Shown here: piece after piece, positions 1 through 8,804 of the stretch
How positions within the stretch are numbered: the first letter of the stretch is position 1
Layout: each line of letters opens with the position of its first letter
Assembly: GCF_001238295.1 (NCBI RefSeq)
Contig: NZ_LGXZ01000007.1
Span: 62,001-126,000 of the forward strand
Direction of reading: 5' to 3'
Length of the DNA stretch: 64,000 nt
Origin: Ruegeria sp. 6PALISEP08
GTDB taxonomy: Bacteria; Pseudomonadota; Alphaproteobacteria; Rhodobacterales; Rhodobacteraceae
Notes under the pieces: generated by a model
Told to the model about the DNA's origin: nothing
What the model saw: the letters and a program-made list of their open reading frames with translations, nothing else
Databases searched by the model: none
Position numbers and translations under genes: made by a program

Positions 1-2188
1 CATCATGCAAGGGGATCGCAGCGGGATCGTCAAACAAGATCGAAACGATGCGCCGCTTGGGTTTGTGGTCCTGCAAGGCATCTTCACCGACAAACCCGGT
101 ACCCATGGCGCAGAACACGCCCAACCCGGCCTCAAGCGGAGTGGTACCCGGTGTCAGTTCGTGGCCGAAAGCCCTAAAGCCACTTTCGATGCGAAGCGAT
201 CCGCTGGCATAAAGCCCCGCATGGCTTGCCCCAGCAGCGACCAGCGCTTCGTGCGCAGCCATCGCCATCTCGGCCGGGATGTAGAGTTCATAGCCTTCTT
301 CGCCGGTAAAGCTGAGCCGCCCCGCCCATCCTCGCGCCAGACCAATCTCAACCGGGGCGAACCGGAAGCGTTTCAGTTCGGGCACAGGTGTGTTTGTCGT
401 TACTTGCAGAACCTCGCGCGCTTTCGCTCCGGCGAGCCCCAATATGGCATATCCACTAGTCACATCAGAGAACTCGGCACGATAGTTAGTCCTAGTGTCC
501 CGCATCCGTTGCATCACACGGACGGTCTCATTGGCGCCGACGATCATCAGATAGGTTTCAGGCCAATGCCGCTGCACGGTCAGATCACTTTCGACACCGC
601 CGCGCGCGTTCAGAATCTGAGTGTAGGCGATACGGCCCTCGGGGATATCCATTTGCGCGGCGCAGAGCCGGTTCAGAAAGGCACATGCATCCGGCCCCTG
701 CACCATGATCTTGCCAAAGGCGCTTTGATCCAGAATGGCCGCACCGCTGCGGCAGGCTTCAACCTCTTGTCCAACCTGATCACGCCAGGCTGGTACACCA
801 AAGGTCAGCGGCAGATGGGCGGCTTCGCCACCGAAATGCACCGCGCGCTCCCAACCTCCACGGGCTTCGAATTGCGCTCCGGCGGCCACCAACCCGGCAT
901 GAATGGGCGACCGGCGCTGACCTCGCGCTGTCTCCATCGTGCGCCCGGGAAAAGGATTGTCATAGTGCCGACCCAGCACCTCGGGGATGCGGGCTTCCAG
1001 CGCGCCAAGGACGTTCATTTCAGGGCTGAACCGGCGAATGTCGGCCTCGTTCAGCTCTATGGTGGGTTCACCGGCAATAATCCATTCGGCCAGCGCTTTG
1101 CCTGCTCCGCCAGCCAGAGCAATACCGGTGGAGTTCATCCCGCCCATCAGAAACAGCCCTGGCACTTCGGGGCTTTCGCCCAGAATGAACTGACTGTCGA
1201 GGGTGAAGCTTTCAGGCCCGTTCAGCAACATCCGCACCTCGGCCCGTTCCAGCGCCGGAATACGGCGCAGGGCGTTTTCCATCATCGGCATGAAATGGTC
1301 CCAGTCCTCATCCAGCAGATCGAATGAGAAATCGGCAGGCAATTTTTCCAGCGGCAGACCCTTGGCGTGTGGCTCGAACGAGCCCACCAGTAGCCCTTCA
1401 ACATCGTCACGGGCATAAAGGAAAGCGTCCTGATCGTTCAACGTGGGCAGATGTACGCCTTTTCCAAGGGCCTGAACCTCGGGCAAGGGTTTGGTCAGGA
1501 TGTAGAAATGTTCACAAGCATAAAGCGGCATGTGCGCTCCGGCCATTGCCGCGACCTCGCGCGACCAGAGCCCACAGGCGATCACAACCTCGTCGGCCTC
1601 AATGACGTGGTCGCCGACCTCGACGGCAGATATCCGACCGCTTTTCTTTTGCAGGCCAGTCACGCGGGTATCTTCAAAGATCTGAACCCCTCGCGCCCGT
1701 GCGCCTTTGGATAGCGCCAAAGCCACGTCAGAGGGGTTGACCCGCCCATCCGAGGGCGACCAGACAGCGCCAATCACATCATCAACCTCGATCAGCGGCC
1801 ACAGATCCTTGGCACGGGTCGCATCCACAACCTCGGCCTCAAGCCCGAAGGCACGGCCAAGCGAGACTTGACGTTTGATATTGGTCAGCCTGTCTTGGTT
1901 GGTGGCAAGCGTCAGTGAACCCGTTTGAGTCCAGCCCGTAGCTTGCCCGGTTTCACGTTCAAGCTCGCCATAAAGATCGATGGAATAGTTGATCAGCTTC
2001 GTCAGTGTCGCCGAAGGCCGCAAGCGCCGCACCAGACCGGCCGCGTGCCATGTGGTGCCGCTGGTGAGTTTCGAGCGTTCCAGAACAACGATGTCCTTCC
2101 GCCCTTCGCGCGCCAAATGATAAGCGACCGAACAGCCGATGACACCACCGCCGATGATGACGGTTCGGGCATGGGTGGGCAATGTCAT
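1..2188 (-). CDS. DMGDH/GcvT-family FAD-dependent oxidoreductase (3' part outside window)
   Basis: Starts with ATG at 2188 and stays open to the window edge (about 729 codons), so the C-terminus is missing. The N-terminus is an FAD-binding DAO domain with the dinucleotide motif GGGVIGCS near residues 13-20 and the TTWHAAG segment at 46-52. In dimethylglycine dehydrogenase the His of this segment (here His48) carries covalent FAD. After roughly residue 420 a GcvT-like folate-binding domain begins. The family oxidatively demethylates dimethylglycine, sarcosine or related N-methyl compounds and passes the one-carbon unit to tetrahydrofolate. The start overlaps the stop of the aminotransferase gene (ATGA), so it is the third visible gene of the mttB-like operon. 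The exact substrate is not known. Confidence 0.88.
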   Translation of the reverse strand, partial: MTLPTHARTVIIGGGVIGCSVAYHLAREGRKDIVVLERSKLTSGTTWHAAGLVRRLRPSATLTKLINYSIDLYGELERETGQATGWTQTGSLTLATNQDRLTNIKRQVSLGRAFGLEAEVVDATRAKDLWPLIEVDDVIGAVWSPSDGRVNPSDVALALSKGARARGVQIFEDTRVTGLQKKSGRISAVEVGDHVIEADEVVIACGLWSREVAAMAGAHMPLYACEHFYILTKPLPEVQALGKGVHLPTLNDQDAFLYARDDVEGLLVGSFEPHAKGLPLEKLPADFSFDLLDEDWDHFMPMMENALRRIPALERAEVRMLLNGPESFTLDSQFILGESPEVPGLFLMGGMNSTGIALAGGAGKALAEWIIAGEPTIELNEADIRRFSPEMNVLGALEARIPEVLGRHYDNPFPGRTMETARGQRRSPIHAGLVAAGAQFEARGGWERAVHFGGEAAHLPLTFGVPAWRDQVGQEVEACRSGAAILDQSAFGKIMVQGPDACAFLNRLCAAQMDIPEGRIAYTQILNARGGVESDLTVQRHWPETYLMIVGANETVRVMQRMRDTRTNYRAEFSDVTSGYAILGLAGAKAREVLQVTTNTPVPELKRFRFAPVEIGLARGWAGRLSFTGEEGYELYIPAEMAMAAHEALVAAGASHAGLYASGSLRIESGFRAFGHELTPGTTPLEAGLGVFCAMGTGFVGEDALQDHKPKRRIVSILFDDPAAIPLHD

Positions 2189-3477
2189 GACAGCACTCCG
2201 TCGCGGATGAGATCGGATACGGTGTCGCGGAAATGCACGACCGCCTCGTCGATCAGGTCGGGTGTATGTGGCAGACCAGTGACGCAGGAGGTGAAGGACA
2301 TGAAGTCCACGCCTCTCTCCAGCAACCCGTCTCGCAAACCTTTGACAACAGCGGGGGGTGTTTTGCGGATTGCGGCGGCATCCAGCCCGTCAATGGATCG
2401 CCCGCCGAAATAAAGATGGCAGGTCGAGCTGTCGCCATAAGCCAATGCTTGTACGTCCAATGCTCGGAATACAGCGTTGAAGCCATCGCGCAGGCGCGCG
2501 GCCATTGCATCGGCGTGGGTCTGAACGTCACCGGTCGAGAGGATTTCTATCGCCTTGACCGCACCGGCAGCCACCAAAGGGGCTGCATTGAAGGTGCCCT
2601 TGTGGCTGACCGGAGGCGACAGCCCGTCGCGGGTTTCACTGGGGCTGAGCAGATCCATGATATCAGCCCGGCCGACAACTGCCCCACCGGGCAGACCTCC
2701 GGTGACAATCTTGGCCAGCGTGGTCAGATCCGGTGTCACTCCGTCACGCGCCTGCCGTCCGCCTGGCGACCAGCGCAGGCCGGTGATCACCTCGTCAAAG
2801 ACCAGCACATGACCAGTTTGATCAGTCAGAGTCCGCACCCCCTGCAAGAACCCGTCCGGCAGCGGGACCGAACCGTAATTTGCGCCGGATGCCTCGACAA
2901 AAACGGTTCCGATCTGCGGGTCGCTGTCCAAAAGTTCGGCGACAGCGCCCAGATCCAAGGGAGATATCACCGTCATATCGGTGACAGCGTGCGGTATACC
3001 CAAAGAAGGCGCTGTGTTGATGCCGGGTTTGGCACCTTTCATCAACATGTCGTGCCAGCCGTGGAAATGGCCATCGATGCGCAGCACTTTATCACGGCCC
3101 GAATGCGCACGGCCCAGTCGCAGGGCCAGCATCGTCGATTCTGTGCCGGATCCTGTGAAACGTACCCGCGCGGCAGATGGAAACAGACGGTTTAGCCATT
3201 CGGCCCATTCGACCTCAAGCGGATGACAATCAGCGGTATAGGGCATCCGCGCCATCTGCAGGGCGACAGCTTCGGCGATTTCGGGATGGGCGTGACCCAG
3301 TATCTGACTGGCAGCACCCAGTTTGAAATCAATATAGCGCTTGCCGTCCACATCCCATTTCTCGGCCCCTTGGGCCCTCTCGAAATAAATCGGATGTGGG
3401 GTTTTATACCGCAACTCGTGACTGACACCTCCGGGCATCACGGCATGGGCGCGGGCGCTGAGGCTTTGACTTTTCAT
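2185..3477 (-). CDS. Class III aminotransferase, glutamate-1-semialdehyde aminomutase-like
   Basis: 430 residues, close to HemL length. PLP fold-type I features are visible: GSGTEST at 109-115 (phosphate binding), FDEV at 227-230, and the likely Schiff-base lysine Lys256 in LTTLAKIVTGG. It overlaps both neighbours: the mttB-like gene ends inside its start and its own stop overlaps the DMGDH start by 4 bp, so it is almost certainly co-translated with them. That context argues against haem synthesis and for a catabolic aminotransferase or mutase acting on a demethylated amine. This role is inferred; the HemL-like family call rests on the motifs. Confidence 0.85.
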   Translation of the reverse strand: MKSQSLSARAHAVMPGGVSHELRYKTPHPIYFERAQGAEKWDVDGKRYIDFKLGAASQILGHAHPEIAEAVALQMARMPYTADCHPLEVEWAEWLNRLFPSAARVRFTGSGTESTMLALRLGRAHSGRDKVLRIDGHFHGWHDMLMKGAKPGINTAPSLGIPHAVTDMTVISPLDLGAVAELLDSDPQIGTVFVEASGANYGSVPLPDGFLQGVRTLTDQTGHVLVFDEVITGLRWSPGGRQARDGVTPDLTTLAKIVTGGLPGGAVVGRADIMDLLSPSETRDGLSPPVSHKGTFNAAPLVAAGAVKAIEILSTGDVQTHADAMAARLRDGFNAVFRALDVQALAYGDSSTCHLYFGGRSIDGLDAAAIRKTPPAVVKGLRDGLLERGVDFMSFTSCVTGLPHTPDLIDEAVVHFRDTVSDLIRDGVLS

Positions 3478-5018
3478 GAGGATCTGCCGGTTTGCTGTCG
3501 TGTCAAACGAATGTCGAAACGCGCGCGTAGCGCCCGATCAACGTCATCAGGAATGTGCTGTGGGAAGTGGCCGGACATTATCTCGCGCGCTTTGTCCCGC
3601 GCGATGTCCCCCACTAGTCGACAACCGTCTTCCTGCCATTCCCGCGGTGTCTTGCGATCCCCGATTTCAGGGTAGAAATAATCTGATTTCATCCGGTTGA
3701 ACGTGTGTTGTTCGCCCAGATAGTGCCCTTCACCCCGACAAACGTCGGCGATTACATCGGCGGCAATATTCTCTGACGTGGCCTCGATCCCGCGTAGGGT
3801 TCGCAGGATATTGCCCAGCATATCATTGTCGCTGACGTAGGCCGCGTGGCTGACGCCCAGCAAACTGGCCTGCATTCCCGCAGCTTGAGTAACGATGTTC
3901 GAGCCCGCATGGGCAGCCATGGTCACAGCCAGCGATTTCTCGGCCCCGTATTGCGCATCCAGACATTTGGCGTCGGTAATCCCAGCGATAGAGGAGGTTG
4001 GCAGATCGAAATGCCGCCCCATCTGCGCAGCGCCAGCCATCAGAATCGCTTGTTCTCCACCGCCGCCGCACATCGAACCGGTGCGCAGATCTGCAACCAG
4101 CGGTTTGGGCGCAAAGATTGCCTTGACCTCTGGGTCAACAAGGCGGGCGAACACAAGCCCCGCCAGCGTTTCGGCCACGGCCTGCACCAACGATCCGGCA
4201 ATGGTGGCCGGGCTGGTTGCCCCAGCTTGTCCGGCGCTGATAAGTTGAACCGGGAAACCCGCCAGAATTGCGGCTTCGAGCACTTCACATGCCTCTCCGG
4301 CAAAGCGCATGGGTGGCACAACGTGGCACACCATTACGGTCAGGAAAGGTCGGGCGCGAAAAGCCGACTCGCTGCCGGCGACGGCATAACATAGCTGCGC
4401 AATCGTGGACACATTTTCAGGCGCGCTGATCGACATCGACACATGTTTGGACGTGCCTGCCAGACAGGCATAAGCGGTGTTGAGGTCCATCACCGCATTG
4501 TCTTCGATGTCCCGGGCGACAACCGAACGGCTGAAATGGTGGATGTTTTCCATCTGGTCGACAATCCGAGCCGCGTCATACAGGTCAGCCAGTGTTGAAT
4601 CCCGGTAGTTGCCCGTTTCCAGGTCAAACACGCCGGGGGCCGCACCGCCGCTGGACATGTGCACGCGGGCGTTGCTGATATCCAGGTCGTGTTCAGGTGT
4701 TTGAGCGCAAAGGGGAAAGTTGCGCTTTGCATCAACGATGGACTGTTGCACCAACGCGCGGGGGAACAGCAAACGGTTGTCGGCCGTCATCGACCCACCT
4801 GCCGCAAGCACCTTGTCGATCATCGACGGAATAGCCTGGCTAAGGCCAAGCGTTTCCAGCAGCGTCAGCGCCGTTTCTTCAACCAGCGCCGCCTCGTCAG
4901 GCAAAAGCGGCTTAAACCGCCCACCATTGACACCCGGCCAGACCGGAGGGTTCAACGCGGGTTCAGTTGTTTGGTTCAGCCGCTGCTTGCGGCCACGCCT
5001 GCGGGCGGTAGAGGTCAT
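3474..5018 (-). CDS. MttB-superfamily (trimethylamine methyltransferase-like) protein without pyrrolysine codon
   Basis: 514 residues from ATG 5018. The start fits the basic N-terminus (TSTARRRGRKQR) typical of this family; an upstream in-frame TTG at 5048 is less likely. The body matches the trimethylamine:corrinoid methyltransferase superfamily (COG5598). No in-frame amber codon interrupts it, so it belongs to the non-pyrrolysine branch. Characterised members demethylate glycine betaine, proline betaine or carnitine onto a corrinoid protein. No corrinoid protein or reductive activator is visible nearby, so acceptor and substrate are open. First gene of a leftward operon with the aminotransferase (4-bp overlap) and DMGDH-like genes; a LysR gene diverges 108 bp away. 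Confidence 0.86.
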   Translation of the reverse strand: MTSTARRRGRKQRLNQTTEPALNPPVWPGVNGGRFKPLLPDEAALVEETALTLLETLGLSQAIPSMIDKVLAAGGSMTADNRLLFPRALVQQSIVDAKRNFPLCAQTPEHDLDISNARVHMSSGGAAPGVFDLETGNYRDSTLADLYDAARIVDQMENIHHFSRSVVARDIEDNAVMDLNTAYACLAGTSKHVSMSISAPENVSTIAQLCYAVAGSESAFRARPFLTVMVCHVVPPMRFAGEACEVLEAAILAGFPVQLISAGQAGATSPATIAGSLVQAVAETLAGLVFARLVDPEVKAIFAPKPLVADLRTGSMCGGGGEQAILMAGAAQMGRHFDLPTSSIAGITDAKCLDAQYGAEKSLAVTMAAHAGSNIVTQAAGMQASLLGVSHAAYVSDNDMLGNILRTLRGIEATSENIAADVIADVCRGEGHYLGEQHTFNRMKSDYFYPEIGDRKTPREWQEDGCRLVGDIARDKAREIMSGHFPQHIPDDVDRALRARFDIRLTRQQTGRSS

Positions 5019-5126
5019 TTTGCATGAGTCCAGTTTAACTATCTGCAATAGTTGCGGCCATAATGGCCTATTTACAAATGGTCTTTCCTCAGCATTTAGT
5101 GAGTTGAACTCATCAGTGAGAACCTC
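5019..5126. promoter_or_regulatory. Divergent promoter region with three palindromes
   Basis: This 108-bp gap separates the mttB-like operon from its LysR gene. It holds three dyads: AACTA-N7-TAGTT at 5037-5053, the perfect odd palindrome GGCCATAATGGCC at 5056-5068, and TGAGTTGAACTCA at 5100-5112. The last lies just upstream of the LysR start and suits autoregulation. Divergent placement with several dyads is the usual LysR arrangement. Which dyad the regulator binds is inferred. Confidence 0.5.
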
Positions 5127-5993
5127 ATGCTTCCATCTCTATCCGCGCTGCGCGCTTTCGACGCTGCGGCCAAGGCTGGCAGTTTTCGTGCTGCGGCCGA
5201 GCGCCTTGCGGTGACACCAACGGCCATCAGTCACCACATCCGTGGAATGGAAGGTCAACTGGGCACGTTGCTGTTTGAACGTGTAGGGCGTGAAGTCAGG
5301 CTGACAGAAGACGGAAAGCGGCTGGCCGAGACAACGGCGCAGGCGTTTGGACTGCTGGAAGACACGGTTGGAACCCTGCGCAGAACATCACGCAAGGTTG
5401 TGCGCCTGGCTGCTGGACCCATTCTGACAGCCCGATGGCTGATGCCGCGCATCAGCGATCTGTGGCAGAGTTTCCCAGGGGTTGAGCTTGAGGTCGTGCC
5501 CTTTTACCGCCCGCGCATGGGCGATCAGACGCATGCAGATATTGTCCTGAGCTGGCATCGCCTGGCGGATATGCCACGTGGTGCACTCAAGTTGCTGGAA
5601 CTACGGCCTGTCGCTATCGCCAGCGCGCAGTACATCAAACAATACGGGCCAATTGACACGCCCGAGGACCTGCTGAACAAACCTATCCTACACCAACGTA
5701 ACCACTGGGGGTGGCTTGACTGGTTTGTCGCAATGAACGTGCAGCCCTCATCCGCGTTGGAGGGCGTGATCTTCGAAGATGCTAATATTCTGTTGCGCGG
5801 CGCAGCCGAAGGACAAGGTGCGGTTGTGGGTTGGTTGCCGCTGATCGATCAAGACCTCAGAGAAGGGCGCGTGCTGCGCCTTTTCGACGAAGATATCAAA
5901 CCAACGCATGGCTATTTTGTCGAAGCCCAGGACGAAAGCCGGGACCGACGCGAAGTTCAGAACGTGCTCCAGTGGCTGGTTTCGCAAGGTTGA
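5127..5993 (+). CDS. LysR-family transcriptional regulator (GcvA-like)
   Basis: 288 residues. The N-terminal winged helix-turn-helix (about 5-64) begins LPSLSALRAFDAAAK and includes TPTAISHHI in the recognition helix; a LysR substrate-binding domain follows (about 90-285). The opening resembles the GcvA subgroup that often controls amino-acid catabolism. It diverges from the mttB-like/aminotransferase/DMGDH operon and most likely controls it, with the inducer probably the amine substrate or a product. A strong intrinsic terminator follows the stop. Confidence 0.9.
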   Translation: MLPSLSALRAFDAAAKAGSFRAAAERLAVTPTAISHHIRGMEGQLGTLLFERVGREVRLTEDGKRLAETTAQAFGLLEDTVGTLRRTSRKVVRLAAGPILTARWLMPRISDLWQSFPGVELEVVPFYRPRMGDQTHADIVLSWHRLADMPRGALKLLELRPVAIASAQYIKQYGPIDTPEDLLNKPILHQRNHWGWLDWFVAMNVQPSSALEGVIFEDANILLRGAAEGQGAVVGWLPLIDQDLREGRVLRLFDEDIKPTHGYFVEAQDESRDRREVQNVLQWLVSQG

Positions 5994-6031
5994 GGGTGTA
6001 CCCGGCAGTGCCCAGCCTGTGAGGAGCACGT

Positions 6032-6067
6032 GCGCATCGCTTGTCCCGATGCGCTTGGTGGTTTTTT
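6032..6067 (+). terminator. Rho-independent terminator after the LysR gene
   Basis: Perfect 8-bp stem GCGCATCG/CGATGCGC (6032-6039 and 6047-6054) with a 7-nt loop, followed by a T run at 6062-6067. It lies between the convergent LysR and DMGDH-like genes. Confidence 0.7.
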
Positions 6068-6123
6068 GAGGCCCCACCCCGCATTTTGGGCAGGACCAAT
6101 TGTTTTGGACGCGTGCAGAGGTT

Positions 6124-8541
6124 TTAACCGCGCAGCCTTTCGCCCTTTGGGTCGAATGGAGCCTCTGCCAGAACTCGGCCTATGTGCGGCGTTCCGATCA
6201 CCTGGATCACCACCTCATCACCGGGGTTTGCCACTTCGGGGTTGCGGAACCCAAGGGCAAGCGACTTCCCGACCGAATAACCGTACGCCCCGGATGTGAC
6301 CCGGCCCACAGGCGCACCGTCGGGCGAAAAGATCGGCTCGCTGCCCGTGGCGTCGGCGTCTTCGGTCACGTCCAGTTCGAACACGGACAAAACCTCGCGC
6401 GGGGTATTGTCCTTGATCGCCAAATAGGCGTCCTTGTGCAGGAAGTCCTTGTCCAGTTTGATCAGCCCGGTCAATCCGACCTCTTGCGGCCAATACTCCT
6501 GAGAATATTCCCGCCCCCAGGACCCATAGCCCTTTTCGATACGCAATGACCCCAACGCACGCCCACCAACCGGGCCTCCGCCGCAATCCTTGGCAGCTTC
6601 AAGCAGTGCGGTGTAAAGCGCAACCTGATCGTCTTCGGCGCAATGCAATTCCCAACCCAGATCGCCGGTGAAGCTGACGCGGATGGCCACACATTCCACA
6701 CCCGCGACGGTGATCTTCTGCGACCGCATGAAGCGGAACGCTTCGTTCGACAGGTCGGCATTGGTCAGACGCGACAGCGCTTCGCGCGATTTGGGGCCAG
6801 CGATGTTGAACCCGGCGATGCGATCGGTCGCAACCTCCAGCGTGGTGCCCTCGGGCATTTCGACCATTTGGAAGAAGCGCTGATGATAGCGTTCGGCCAT
6901 GCCTGAACCGATCATCATGTATTCGTCTTCGGCCAGCTTGGTAATGGTAAAATCACCTGCCACACCGCCGCGAACCGAGATCAACGGAGTCAGGCAACTG
7001 CGCCCCACTTCGGTCGGCACGCGATTGGCGACCAGACGGTCCAGCCAGTCGTAAGCGCCCGGTCCCTTGATCACGTAATTGGCAAAGTTCGAGATATCGA
7101 TGATACCTACGCTGTTGCGCAGCATCTTTACCTCGCGCCCAACCTGATCGAACCAGTTTTGGCGCGTAAAGCCGGTGGTCTCTTCGGTGCCGGGTTCATC
7201 GGCAAACCAAAGCGGGTGTTCCCAGCCGCAGTTGAGTCCAAAGACGCAGCCCATCCGTTTCTGCATCTCGTAAGCGGGACGTACGCGGGCCGGGCGTCCT
7301 GCGCTGCGCTCTTCATTGGGGAAGTGGATCTTGAAGCGGTGGATGTAGGAATCCTGCACGCGTGCTTTGGTGAATTTCTTGTCGGCCCAGTCACCAAAAC
7401 GGGCCAGATCCCAAGCGAACATGTCATAATGCGGCTCGCCCTCGATCATCCATTGCGCCGCCAAAAGGCCCAGACCACCAGACTGCGAAAACCCGGGGAT
7501 CAACCCCCCGATCAGAAAGTAATTCTTCAGCTCGGGCACCGGCCCCCACAGCATGTTTGAGTCAGGCGACCAGATCATCGGCCCGTTGATCACCCGCTTG
7601 ACCCCGGCGGTTGCCGCAACCGGCACCCGCTCGGTGGCGCGGATGACGTTTTCCATGATCCGGTCCAGGTCGTCGGGGAACAGGTCATGTGCAAAGTCCA
7701 GCGGCGTGCCGTCTTCGGCCCAGAACTTCATGTCTTTCTCATAGGCACCGATCAGCAACCCGTTGCCTTCCTGCCGGAAGTAGTATTCGCCGTCACGGTC
7801 GGCGATCGAGGGCAAACGGCGGCCCAGATTGGCCACTTCGTCGATGGCTTCGGTCACGAAATACTGGTGTTCGGTGGGTTGCAGCGGCAGGGTCAGGCCC
7901 GCCAGTGCCGCCACTTCACGACCCCAAAGGCCAGCGGCATTGACCACCCACTGGGTATGAATGTCGCCCTTGGGCGTACGCACGATCCAGCTGCCATCGG
8001 ACTGTTGTTCAGTCCCTATGACCGGGCAGAACCGTTCAATTGTGGCCCCCATGGCCCGGGCCCCAGCAGCATAGGCGTGAGGAACACCCGAGGGGTCCAC
8101 ATTGCCACCATCGGGTTCGTACATGATGCAACGAATGTCATCGAACTGCGCCAGCGGATGGAGTTCTTTCGCCTCTTCCCGGCTGACCTCGTGGAAGTTC
8201 AGACCGTAAAATCGTGCTTTGGCCTCTTGCAGGCGCAACTGCTGCTCGCGCTCTTCGGTCTGGGCCAGGTAAAGCGACCCGGGTTGAAACACCCCACAGC
8301 TTTGGCCGGTTTCCTTCTCCAGTTCTTTATACAGGTTCATTGTATAATGCTGGATACGAGTGATGTTATTGTTGTCATGCAGACCATGAATGTTGGCGGC
8401 CGCGTGCCAGGTTGAGCCGCTGGTCAACTCGTCCCGTTCCAGCAGGATGACGTCAGTCCAACCGAGCTTAGCAAGGTGGTACAGGATTGAAGTACCGGCA
8501 AGACCGCCACCTATGACAACAGCTTGTGCGTGGGTTTTCAT
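6124..8541 (-). CDS. Dimethylglycine/sarcosine dehydrogenase-type FAD oxidoreductase with GcvT domain
   Basis: 805 residues, full length for the DMGDH family. The N-terminal DAO domain has GGGLAGTS near 11-18 and the STWHAAA segment with His46 at the covalent-FAD position. A linker/FAO_M-like region leads to a C-terminal GcvT/aminomethyltransferase domain (about 430-800), expected to bind folate. Expected reaction: oxidative N-demethylation with transfer of the methylene to THF in the cytoplasm. The start has AAGGA about 10 nt upstream. It is a second paralogue, clearly different from the one at the window start, and stands alone on its transcript. The substrate (dimethylglycine, sarcosine or another N-methyl amine) cannot be read from sequence. 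Confidence 0.9.
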   Translation of the reverse strand: MKTHAQAVVIGGGLAGTSILYHLAKLGWTDVILLERDELTSGSTWHAAANIHGLHDNNNITRIQHYTMNLYKELEKETGQSCGVFQPGSLYLAQTEEREQQLRLQEAKARFYGLNFHEVSREEAKELHPLAQFDDIRCIMYEPDGGNVDPSGVPHAYAAGARAMGATIERFCPVIGTEQQSDGSWIVRTPKGDIHTQWVVNAAGLWGREVAALAGLTLPLQPTEHQYFVTEAIDEVANLGRRLPSIADRDGEYYFRQEGNGLLIGAYEKDMKFWAEDGTPLDFAHDLFPDDLDRIMENVIRATERVPVAATAGVKRVINGPMIWSPDSNMLWGPVPELKNYFLIGGLIPGFSQSGGLGLLAAQWMIEGEPHYDMFAWDLARFGDWADKKFTKARVQDSYIHRFKIHFPNEERSAGRPARVRPAYEMQKRMGCVFGLNCGWEHPLWFADEPGTEETTGFTRQNWFDQVGREVKMLRNSVGIIDISNFANYVIKGPGAYDWLDRLVANRVPTEVGRSCLTPLISVRGGVAGDFTITKLAEDEYMMIGSGMAERYHQRFFQMVEMPEGTTLEVATDRIAGFNIAGPKSREALSRLTNADLSNEAFRFMRSQKITVAGVECVAIRVSFTGDLGWELHCAEDDQVALYTALLEAAKDCGGGPVGGRALGSLRIEKGYGSWGREYSQEYWPQEVGLTGLIKLDKDFLHKDAYLAIKDNTPREVLSVFELDVTEDADATGSEPIFSPDGAPVGRVTSGAYGYSVGKSLALGFRNPEVANPGDEVVIQVIGTPHIGRVLAEAPFDPKGERLRG

Positions 8542-8804
8542 CAGTAAATGTCCTTAAGCTCACCGCATTTCATGAAGTGATCGATCTGAGTTGAAGGGCT
8601 GCAAGTCTGAACTGACGCAATTCTCGGGGTTTGGCTCATGGCAGGTGACGCTTTGTGTTGTCTTTCAAAATGTTGGTTTGGACCCTAGGGTGGTTCACAT
8701 CTTGTGACATGCGAAAAAAACTGTGGCAAAGCGGTCGATTTTTCTGCGCGTCTGGCGCGCAGGTTTTGATCCGGTGTGTCCGTGCCGCACCGGACGAGGT
8801 CCGC
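8542..8804 (-). promoter_or_regulatory. Upstream region of the DMGDH-like gene
   Basis: 263 bp between the DMGDH-like start and the stop of the next LysR gene. It must hold the DMGDH promoter. I see no clear operator, hairpin terminator or riboswitch. Confidence 0.3.

Noticed and set aside
5..1327. Long plus-strand open frame (440 codons)
   Set aside because: It is the shadow of the DMGDH-like gene on the minus strand; the minus frame has clear FAD and GcvT motifs, the plus frame none.
2233..3195. Plus-strand frame of 320 codons
   Set aside because: Antisense shadow of the HemL-like aminotransferase, with biased His/Arg/Gln composition and no homology.
3474..5018. Pyrrolysine-containing MttB
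   Set aside because: No in-frame TAG interrupts the gene, and no pyl genes are visible; it belongs to the non-pyrrolysine branch.
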